A stretch of 64,000 nucleotides of DNA from contig JABYQQ010000023.1 in NCBI GenBank assembly GCA_022605405.1, forward strand, positions 310,001 through 374,000. Direction: 5' to 3'. Under the pieces are notes generated by a model, which saw only the letters and a list, made by a program, of their open reading frames with translations, searched no databases and was not told the origin of the DNA. Below are positions 54,967 through 64,000 of the stretch, piece by piece. The position numbers and the translations under genes are program-made. The stretch comes from Earliella scabrosa (taxonomy: Eukaryota > Basidiomycota > Agaricomycetes > Polyporales > Polyporaceae). Within the stretch, counting starts at the first letter, position 1. Each line of letters begins with the position of its first letter.

Positions 54967-56639
54967 GGTCGGATACAAGAATTACGAGAGGCCCGATTCA
55001 GAATGTGTTGCAGGGGGAGGTTACTCCGATTTTGATAAACCTTGTTTCGAACGCCGATTCGAACCAGTGATGCACTCTCGTCTTCATCTACTACGCTACG
55101 ACAACGTGTCAGCACATTGCCAGGGGTGCGTTAGGCTCACATGCCAGCCTCTAATTACTCATAACTCACAACAGAGGCTGGAAGTACTTGGGGGGAGGGG
55201 TGCGCGACTCCTCCGTGGGTGAGCCTAATAGTAGCTGTTGAAGTTGAACGTCGACGCCCTGCGAGAATCGAGACTCCGACGTTTCCACCCTGCCAGAATT
55301 GAGAGACCGACGTTCCCACGGGGGAGTCGTGCACTTCCCCCCGAACAAGCCTAGTGTGCGAACTCTGTCCTCCTTGCTCTCGACATCCTACCCTCTTTTG
55401 TGACTTTCCTCTCCCCTCCGCCCACTGCGATCGGAGCATCAACCACCCCTCAACCATACTATGCACCCAGTGCTATGGAGTCCGTGCGTTGTCTCCCGGT
55501 GCGCCGCACGGCTATTGCTTATTTCTTGCATCGACAGCAACGCCTCCTCCATGCCAACATACCGCCATCAGGTAGGGTGGTCTTTCTTCCTTGATCATGC
55601 TTGGATTGTACGACTGCAATAGGGTCTTAGTGAGTCACGTTTGCCTCTCATCCATCCTTCTTTCGCTCTGAGACAAATGTATCACGCTACGCGTAGTGCT
55701 ACCTTCGTCCCTCAACGAACGCCGCATCGTCAGTGCGGGTATGCCGCAGCTGATCGTTGCAGAGATCGTAGATAAGTTATCCTCTTTGTATCCCGCTCGC
55801 GGTGAGGTGGTGCTGAAGGGCATGGTCAAGGTCGTGGTGAGGCTCTGTTCCTACCCCCTCAACAAACACTGATTCACAAAACATACACACGTCACGCCAA
55901 TCACGGGCAAGGTTACAAGGGTATCCCTTAGCCTCCATCATGCGTGAACCCGTCGGTGTCCATTCCGGACGGCCGACTCGCAGTTGTCGGGATCGGCCGT
56001 ACGATGATGCACCCGTCACCCATGCGCCCGCACCATGTGCATACTGCATCAACTCACAGCAAGTTGAACACCGACATTCATCTCGGCAGCCTGCTTGGTT
56101 CCTTCTGTGCACTACAGTCCAGCTGCAGTGAGTAGTCGACTTGTAGCTTTGCCAATTTTGATTGCTCACCAACATTGACGACGTCCAGAACCTCGAGCGT
56201 TGGTCATCATCTGTGAGCCATCTCACCTAACCCTACGCGTGTATATCCGTCGACCGCCCTGGTCAGTATTTCCAATGTAACCGCACATCCTATATGCCGA
56301 TGCAATATAATGTTTACTGCCGACGTATGGCTGCCATATCGGGCCTCAGTTCACATTGGGCATGACGGGAGCGGAAGATGTCGACGCTCATGGACAGAGT
56401 CTAACAATATAGCTGACGCAAGTAACTCCGAGCAGTCGACGACTTGCTTCCTCATCATCTCATGGTCGACTGACCATAGCTTTTATTCCAGAACGTACGG
56501 AGTCGCAGTAGTCTGCACTTCGAGACACGACACGATCGCCGAGGCCTCGAGCGTGGGCAGCGCCTGCGTATGTCCAACTAATTCTACGCTGACGCACCCG
56601 CTTATCGCGCTCCATCTCATTACGCCCGCGCTCGTGGTC
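54967..56639. other. No gene recognised; contains an inverted repeat
   Basis: 1.7 kb upstream of the JmjC gene and of the amylase relic. Apart from the inverted repeat at 55186-55345 I see only short open frames. Confidence 0.35.
55186..55345. repeat. About 160-bp imperfect palindrome, possible MITE
   Basis: TTGGGGGGAGGGGTGCGCGACTCC-type sequence near 55188-55215 recurs inverted near 55318-55345 (GGAGTCGTGCACTTCCCCCC-like). The centre carries two related copies of (G/C)AGACT/GACCGACGTT(T/C)CCAC. The arms differ at several sites. No target duplication is certain. Confidence 0.5.
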
Positions 56640-58515
56640 TTGCAGGCGTTTGCCGAAGTCCCTGCGGGATACGGCTTCATCCAAGGTACGTCTCTCGTTT
56701 ACACTACAGACTCGGAGTCGGATGAGGCTAACCTGACGTGACGTCGCCAATACGACAGTCAATCAACCCCAGAACCTAACCGGGGACTTGTGACTTGGGA
56801 CTACCAGGTTGTCTCGTACCAACTCGCGTCCAAGCATGGGACGCGAGACCGGTTCGCGAACATGGTGCGGACGAGGTAGGTGTCGGCGTCCTTGTCGGTA
56901 AGTCTCCTATAGCGTCGGACGTGGGAACGCTCACAGCTTCGCGCTGACTTCAATCTGCTGCAGATACATTGTGGAACCACATGTCTGGCTTTGGCTCGGG
57001 TACGGGAACCGCCGGGGCCCGGCTCCTCGTTCTCTCACTACAACTACCCTGGGATCTATCAGGACCAGGGCTTCCATGGCTGTCGCCACCGCATCAACGA
57101 CTGGAGCAGCAAGTACGAGATCCAGAACCGCGGGCTCGCCGGCCTTGCGGAGTACACTCAGACATCTGGACGAGCTTCTGAGACGGACCTACTCATCGGC
57201 GTTGCAGCCTTGCCACCGAAATTGACTACGTTGGAGGCCGTTTGGCCGCCTACACCAACGACCTGCTGAGTCTTGGGGTTGACGGCTTCCGTCTTGATGC
57301 TGCGAAGCGTGAGCTGCAGTTTCTGTCCTCGTTGACAGATGTCTATTGATATGCTCACGTCTCGCAGACATGCCGGTCGCTGACATTTCCAACATTCTCT
57401 CGCGGCTCAACACGGACAGCAAGAAGCTCTGGTTCACTCAGGAGGTCGTGTCCGGTGGAGGTGTCTCCCCGAACGAGTACATTCAAACAGGTGAGCCATG
57501 CACTCGAGCGATGTCGCATGCAAGTACGCTCACGTCGGAGGTTAGGTGGACTGTGATGTCCAGGAGAGTGTACGCAGCTTTGTCATGTCACTTGGACACT
57601 GAAAATTTGTACAGGTTCCGACGTTTCATGGACGCAGTTCGAGATGCGTTGCGTTCTTGAGGCCCGGGAAGCTATCGAGCCTCAAGGACCTCGACAACAG
57701 AGGTAGCGTTTACTCGCTTGTTTGGCATCAAGTGAGTTAACGTGAACGCATGCATACAGGGTGGGTGCCAGCCTCTCAAGCCAACGTCTTCATATCCAAC
57801 CACGACTCAGAACGGGTACGCATCCCAGCATTATGCTCTCGTGAACCCTCAAGTACTGACCAAGTTGACTTCCTTTGCAGGGCCTCGGGCAACCTCCTGC
57901 CAAGCTCACACTCCAACGCTTACGTCCTCGCCTCCGTCTTCACCCTTGCACACTCCTACGGCACGCCAACAGTGTTGTTGAGCTACAGCTTCTCGAACAT
58001 CGATGCATGCGCGCCAAACGGCAGCTACGGGACCTGCTCTGGCGGAAGCGGCGCGAACGGCTGGCTCTGCCAGCACCGGCTGCTGGAGATCGCAGGAATG
58101 GTCGGGTTCCACAACGCCGTCGCCGGCGCCCCAATGACCAATTGGGTCGCACCCGAGGCACAGCGAGTTGCGTTCGGTCGCGGTATGTCCTCTCCGGTCG
58201 TCGCCCGACTGGGATTCGCTGATCGTGCCATTGTGTGTAGGCTCCTCCGGCTGTGGCGATCAACAACGCGGACTCTGCGTGGATCACGATGAATACTGCG
58301 ATGTTGTGAAGGGCGGCCTGTCCAATGAACAGTGCACGGGTGCTTCGTTAGTACTGCGTTCCCATTTCCCTGATTTGACGCTAAGCAGTGGATGTCGTGA
58401 CAGGTTTGCTGTCTCTGGAGGGTCCTTCAAAGCGAGCGTTTCTCAGCGTGGGGCCATTGCGATCCACGTCCACGCCAAACACCTGAGTGGGCCTGCGGCG
58501 GCAGCTCCCCATCTC
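56640..58515 (+). pseudogene. GH13 alpha-amylase relic
   Basis: Fungal alpha-amylase blocks appear in order: EVPAGYGFIQ (56655), VSYQLASKHGTRDRFANMV (56810), LWNHMSGFGSGTGTAG (56970), SSFSHYNYPGIYQDQGFH in another frame (57030), [15 protein letters not shown] with the catalytic Asp (57270), ADISNILSRLN and FTQEVV with the acid/base Glu (57370-57450), and VFISNHDSER with the third catalytic Asp (57790). Then come YGTPTVLLSYSFSNIDACAPNG and NGWLCQHR (57955-58080), INNADSAW, and CDVVKGG...SGGSFKASVSQRGAIAIH (58295-58475). Frame changes, in-frame stops and a deletion after NNADSAW show decay. The catalytic triad is still legible. The intact enzyme would be secreted and cleave starch; the signal peptide region is not recognisable. 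Confidence 0.8.
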
Positions 58516-59146
58516 AATCGTGGTGACTGCAACCTCGATCCAGTGCTTATGACAACAACTCGACAAGTAGTGTACCTAACAGCTAGACCCCAGTAGCCCT
58601 ATTCATTCTTATCATCCGTCCATTTGTTTGACTTCTGCTCTTCGAGCTCTCTGTGTTTCACGCGTTACTTACCACAGCTCTGTTCGTCCGAGTTGCAACG
58701 TTTGCTTCTTCGAGTACAAGACAAGTATGCCCGAGACGACATTCCCCTTCCCATGCAGTTCCGGGTCAAGAGGCTAGCAATCACGGTGGACTCGGAGTTT
58801 CTCCTCCTGTTGAAGAGGGTGCCCAATGATCCACCGCCGGTAGCTGTAGTTGGATTGCTTTTGATGGCAGGATGGCTTCCTATGAACATCTCAACGCGTT
58901 CTGCAAGCTTGAAATGCCTCATCTGCGTGTATTCTATTCCTCGAGGGGCAGTACCTTCATCTCAGACCCTGCCTTCGATGTTTGCGCTCTAACTGTTCGA
59001 TGCATGCGGTCGAGATCACTCACGCGCGCACGCTTGACACTGTCGCAAGCCGCGATGGCAGCAGGTCGTTCGCATTGATCTGCAAATAGTACATTCGACG
59101 AGTCTCGCACTTCTTCCATCACCCATCGCGATCGCTCGTAAGCGGA
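58516..59146. other. No gene recognised
   Basis: About 630 bp between the amylase and P450 relics. A plus-strand frame at 58624-58992 has no recognised motif. Confidence 0.35.
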
Positions 59147-60262
59147 TCACAAAGCCTTGGCCTTCGACACCATCTCGGGCTTCTTGCCCTCTATACCCAT
59201 CGTTGGATAAATGAGTTCCACTCGATGGGTTTCTCGGTCAGCTCGAATCGAACGAGAAGTTGGTCAGGAAAACAGCGAGGACGACCTCTGTTCCTCAAGT
59301 CAGCAATCCGTTCGAAGAGACGAACATCGACGAATACGCACTCATCTCAGGCTGAGAGAACTTGGAACCGCTGGCAGAATGGAAGCGTCAATAACTTGCT
59401 AGGCTGCAGCCACAAATGATGCACGTACACGCAAGATCGGATGCCACCTGAGAACGTCATCCTGCGACGGTGATCAAGTCAATCACCATAGGCAGGAGTC
59501 GACGTGTAGCGCGAGCCAGCGCTCGGGCTTCCACTCGCCCGCGTCCTCACCCCAGAGCGCCTTATGCTTATAAGTGTGAAAAGATAGCGGGGCCTCGAGG
59601 TATGACCACTTCAGTCCTGAGCTTCCGTTCGCGCCCGCGAACGGGCTCGGAAAGGGAAGCACGAGATCCTTTGTCGCACTGCGAACACAGGGAGACAAAA
59701 ATGTTAGATCACGAGCAGAGCACAGAACGAGACTGGGCATACGTGCGGCCCGTAATCACAACAGGAGCGAACACACGCAGGGTCTCGCGGCAGACCTCGT
59801 GCAGGTACGGGAGCTTCATGAGCGTGTCGTAGTCGGGATCAATAGTCCCGCCATGAGTCGCCTCGACCAATTCGGCACGGAGTTTCGTCTTTGCATCGGG
59901 GTGGTATATCGAGAGTTGGTGAAGAATGCGTGAGAGGGCGTTGGAAGTCGTATCCATTCCCGCGAGGATGAATGTCCTAAATCCGTGTGAGAAGCAAATT
60001 CATAAAGGAAGCGCTTGTGAGAGCACATACGCAGTCTGCGAGAGAATCTCTTCGTCCGTCATTTGCTCCGATGTTAGATGAAACGGTGATCTCAGGATGG
60101 CTTCGACTCGCGGCAAATACTCATAATGTCCTTTCCTTCTCCGACCTCTGCTTTGATTGCCTCGGAGTGCCCGTGGCTGTGTTTGTACTGCTGGTATATG
60201 AGCAGCCTGAGGACGAGCAGTACATACGGTGTCCGTCGCTCCATCTCGCTCACCTTTGCTCG
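59147..60262 (-). pseudogene. Cytochrome P450 relic (C-terminal two thirds)
   Basis: On the minus strand the P450 order is preserved: KAEVGEGKDIMSI (60130), FHLTSEQMTDEEILSQT (60080), the I-helix TFILAGMDTTSNALSRIL (59950), and LPYLHEVCRETLR with ExxR (59800). Next are LVLPFPSPF, WGEDAGEWKPERW (59540) and the heme loop MTFSGGIRSCV with the Cys ligand (59440). The C-terminal blocks VVLAVFLTNFSF and YPTMGIEGKKPEM end at a TGA at 59147-59149. Two introns upstream of the heme loop still have good GT-AG ends. After PERW the blocks lie in different frames and the usual Gly after the heme Cys is not conserved, so the gene is probably inactive. The N-terminal membrane anchor was not found. P450s oxidise diverse lipophilic substrates. 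Confidence 0.75.
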
Positions 60263-63200
60263 CTGCTCATGGCAACTCCGCGACGGACGAGCGTGTCGTA
60301 GTCTCATACCAAGACCGTCCATGTGTCAGTACGGACGGTCACGTTCGCGTGCGAGGGGTTTGTGTTGAAGCTAGAGCTTGTCGTAAAGCTCATTGGGGGA
60401 GTGCGCGAAGCACGAGCGCCGGCGGAGGATAATCCTGAGATTATCTGGGAGTGCGGGTGGGTGGAGGCGAGGGAAGCGGGTGTGCGCGAGGAGATGCGAG
60501 CATGAGCGTCGGCGCGAAAGAACCTTGAGATCGTCCGAGCTGAGGCTAGGAGGGAGGCGGGAGACGGAAGGGCGCGGGCGAGGATAATCTGGAGATATTC
60601 TGACGGTGAATGAGGCGGGGACTCGGAGAGCGCAGAGGCGCGGGGAGAAATAAGTAATCCTGAAGGGCGTCTATGTTTTTCTCAACCGCCGTTCTAATCA
60701 AACGCTCATGGAGCTTACCACACCTTCCTTGGACGTCGCTTATTGAGCTCGCCTTCGACAACAACCGCCACCTCTGTCTCCCCTCGCCCTTCGCCAAGTC
60801 CGAGCACCCCCTCACCAGCCGACCCATGTCCGGCCCGACCGCTGCATTCACCGCTGCTACTGTCTTGCCGACGTGCCTTCATTACCGCCTTCTCCTCTCC
60901 CCCGGCTCCATGGAGTCGGCCAAGCGCTAGTTCGCCCTCCCGAGATAACGACGCAAGGACACGCTCAATACCTCCCTGCTGTCTACCCAACATTGATCGA
61001 TTTTAAGAAGGTAATGCACACACGTCGAATTCCCAGATCCGGCACACCCAGACCAAGCAGCACACGATTGTGTGTACCAACACCAATGCGCATCGGTACC
61101 CGCGTCGGGATCCCCTCTCTTGGTGAGTAGATGCAGGGTGCGAACGAGAGGTCCTCTATTCACCTCTTTTCTTCCTCCTCGTTAGGTGAGTTGCTCCGAT
61201 CTGACAAGGCGCGTCCGCACGAGCTGACTTTGTCTCTTCCTGCTCGCTGTCCACTCCGTGTATCGTCATCGATACAAGGGCACAGATGCTGTTTCCCTTC
61301 CTCGCCCGGATGAGTAGCGCTGTGGACGACCTGCTTTCGTGTGCCCTGCACATCGAGAAGAGCAGCGCAAGAAACTCAGGATATCTCAGCAAACCTCAAG
61401 GCTGCGATGAAGATCCCCGCTCTGCTCGTTATGCCGAAGGCGGGCGGTCCCTTCATCGCGAACAGCGGCCTTCGTGCGGGTCGCGCACGGTCGCGACGCC
61501 GAACTGGGCGCAGAATTCCGTCGCGTATGCAGCGGATGCGGTCATCGTGCACCGCACAAGTGTTCGTCGGGAATGGGGTAAGTCATTGAGACATTTCATT
61601 GCGGCAAACGCTCCGCGCCGTGCGCGAATGATCGTGGCACATCCCTCCAACCGAGCCCAAATGCCTGGTTGTTCGATCTATTTGAAGCCTAACTTCAAGA
61701 GCGCATCGAGCCTTTTGATATCAGCTTCGGTGTCGTTGCCGGCGGCGTGGGCTTGTTTCTGCTACGTTTACCACTTTTTGTCTGTCGAGGGTGGATGTCC
61801 GGTCTTGACGAGGCAGAAAGATGGTCAGCCTCCCGAGCGGGAGGGATGGATTCAAGCGGAAGTGGTCGGGATATTCGGGATTGCTATACACAACCACGAA
61901 CTCACTGCTGCCAGACCCAGATGAGCTTTGTATCCAGCTTCGAATGTCCATAAATATACCCCTGCAACTCCGCATCGTGCACGCATCTCACGGGCTGCCT
62001 ACCGCGTCCGGTCCCCGCGCTCTTCGCGCCGCGGGTGGTGGCTACGCGGTCGAATTTCCTGTACGTAGAATCAGATTAATAATGGGATCTGCCTTCAGTC
62101 TCGAGAAGCTGCACGCCAAATTCACGGTGCGGTTTCCGACGACTATGGAGCTGGTACTAGCAATCAGTAAGCGGCATCCGCATACCGTCAAAACGATACT
62201 TGCCGTGGACGTCCTGGAACTGATTCACGCGCGTTAGTTCGTCGCCACGCAGGCTGTCATTGTTCCTGGCGCGCGCAGCCAAAAACCAACTTCGCGCCCC
62301 ACGTCCTCAGACTGTACGCCGGCGCGGAGGGCGCACACTGCCAAGTCATCAGCATTCTCTCGCAGAGTCGCACCTTGGGATAACCAGCAGGTACCTGGGC
62401 CACTCTTCCACAAAGAGAAACGGAGACTCGCCTCGGCCCGGGTGTCGGGACCAACCCTGGATCAACTGCGTCCACCAGTGCCCAACCAGCGCGCCCTAGC
62501 GCTATAGAGCACCGGAGCGATTCCTCCGTTTGTACCCTCAGATCGGACATCGATAGCACGACTGCGCAGCGGCGCCCACACTACCTGGATTGTCATCCCA
62601 CATCGAAGGTGTCGAAAACCGCACGGGGTCCTCCGCATCGAGGACGAACGGAGCGTAGAATGCAAGTGACACAGGGCGCGCCGTGGGGTCATCGATAGTG
62701 GCAAGGATCATGTGTGGCACAAGGGCAGGCGGCTCCAGGCTCCAGCGGGATCGCAGACAGACACATGAGCTACCTATCCTGTGGAGGACAACTAGCGGGC
62801 TCTTCGATGCTGCAAAGCAAGCCATAGACCGCAAGGACTCTCAATAGAACGGCACATGTGAGTTTCTCAATGCCTCTCCGGACGATAGACCGACGAGGCT
62901 CCTAACTCGTCCACTCCGTTGTCCTCACGATCATCATCGAGGAGAACACCGCCCTCACAGAACGTACGACGGTGGGGAGGGCTTGACGCCCTCCCGGAAA
63001 GGAATCCTCGACACGACTCTATCGCTCTCCACCAAAACGAACCTATGCCCTTACCCGCCATGAATATTGACGAGTCTAGCACAACAGGTAAAGCCGGACG
63101 CGTGCGATGTGGAGGTCGACACCAACAGCAGGTGCTGTGCCACTCGGAGGTGCTGTACGAGTAGGTCATACGGATGCGCATGGATGTACACGGGATCCGG

Positions 63201-63492
63201 GGTCTGATCGGCTTAAGTCGAGGTGGGTGGTGATCTCCGGACCTCGCGCGTTCGTAGTGACTCAAAGGTTAGGTTCAACGATGACGAGCTCACTGCATTG
63301 ACCGATACATTGGACGTAGTTCAACAGCATTCCAACGGGCACTTCTATCTGATTGTGTCATCGCAGTCAGATCGGAGCGGAACACACTAGGCGAGCGGTA
63401 CGTACCCTTCAGTTCCCGGATCCGAGTCCGCCACATCGCTGCATACTACCTTGCATACGACCCGTTGCATCTGCACGATCAGGTTTCGATAG
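60263..63492. other. No gene recognised
   Basis: 3.2 kb upstream of the P450 relic to the terminal LTR. A minus-strand stretch near 60640-60760 (KLHERLIRTAVEKNIDALQ) could be a further P450 remnant but is too weak to call. Open frames of up to 212 codons elsewhere show no motif. Confidence 0.4.
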
Positions 63493-64000
63493 TGATGAAC
63501 TTCAGACCTGGAAGGCTGGGAGCCGACTGTAAGTCGAACAGAGAGAGATCTTCAGTCAGTGAGCGAACGACTATATTGCATAGATAAGTACCTGTAAGTC
63601 GAACAGAGAGAGACTACAAGTACTTAGTCAGTAAGTAAGTAGAGAGCATATGTATGTATGAGACTTACTCTTCAGTCAGTGAGCGAACGACTGAAGAGCA
63701 GAGGCGAAATGTGAGCTGCTTATATAGAGAGAGGGAAGGTAGCTGAGTAAGCGTAGAAAGCAGTCACATGTTAGCCACAAGACGATGAGTAAGAGGCATA
63801 CAAGGCTATGGTGCGAGGATGAGTCAGTATGACGCAAGGATGAGCACCAAGTCTGAGTCAGACATAAGGTCTGGAACTATCCGGAACATCGTAGAACGCA
63901 CTGGTACGTAGAGGTAAAGTCCGGAAAGAAAGAACTATCGTACAGATGCAGAGTTATCTATATATAGTAACGAAGAAGCATAGCCCATGCTGTGCGTCAT
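63493..64000 (-). repeat. Third copy of the copia LTR, cut by the window end
   Basis: The first 508 of 580 bp are present, starting TGATGAAC. It differs from the other two LTRs at several sites (for example TATATAGAGAGAGGG instead of TATATAGACGTAGGG, CATACAAGG, GACGCAAGG), so it is an older or different insertion. Whether it is a solo LTR or the edge of another full element lies beyond the window. Confidence 0.9.

Noticed and set aside
60640..61163. Further N-terminal P450 sequence on the minus strand
   Set aside because: Only one short stretch is suggestive and no anchor or conserved N-terminal motif could be found.

Overview
The window is nuclear DNA of a filamentous basidiomycete, most likely an agaricomycete. 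The evidence is dense genes cut by many 45-75 nt GT-AG introns, fungal-type protein families (a KDZ transposase, a TET/JBP-like oxygenase, a JmjC protein, a GH13 amylase, a P450), and a Ty1/copia element primed by initiator tRNA. No species can be named from sequence alone. Exon structures were built by hand from splice signals and phase arithmetic. For the genes described as intact, every exon junction keeps the reading frame.

Left part (1-33.7 kb): a block of multi-exon genes, mostly of unknown function, mixed with mobile elements. It holds three tandem paralogues on the minus strand (1.1-4.0 kb), an acidic/lysine-rich protein with a Zn2Cys6-spaced cysteine cluster (4.5-6.6 kb), and a coiled-coil protein (7.1-8.2 kb). 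Next comes a tail-to-tail pair: a TET/JBP-like 2OG-Fe(II) oxygenase (9.3-11.1 kb, +) and a KDZ-superfamily transposase (11.2-15.0 kb, -). Both appear intact, so this is the core of a KDZ DNA transposon. It is followed by a 703-aa protein of unknown function (15.4-17.5 kb, -), then two diverged copies of one gene family (18.6-19.8 kb intact; 21.1-22.2 kb with an in-frame TGA). A long gene starting near 22.5 kb and ending at 33.7 kb is broken twice: by a 716-bp hAT-like foldback element with an 8-bp target duplication, and by a full-length, very young copia element (25.0-31.6 kb) with 580-bp LTRs and a 5-bp target duplication. Removing both insertions restores an open frame.

Middle part (33.7-42.2 kb): a degenerate AAATATTT-centred repeat field, long stretches without recognisable genes, a small three-exon gene (36.6-37.1 kb), a 40-bp minisatellite of 14 units (39.0-39.5 kb), and a five-exon gene with a His/Pro-rich hexapeptide repeat (39.95-42.2 kb).

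Right part (43-64 kb): mostly decayed metabolic genes. They are a flavin-dependent halogenase relic, a fragment of a phospholipid:diacylglycerol acyltransferase, a 4-coumarate-CoA-ligase-like relic, a GH13 alpha-amylase relic and a cytochrome P450 relic. One apparently intact eight-exon JmjC-domain gene (52.4-55.0 kb, -) lies among them. The window ends inside another copy of the copia LTR (63.5 kb onward).
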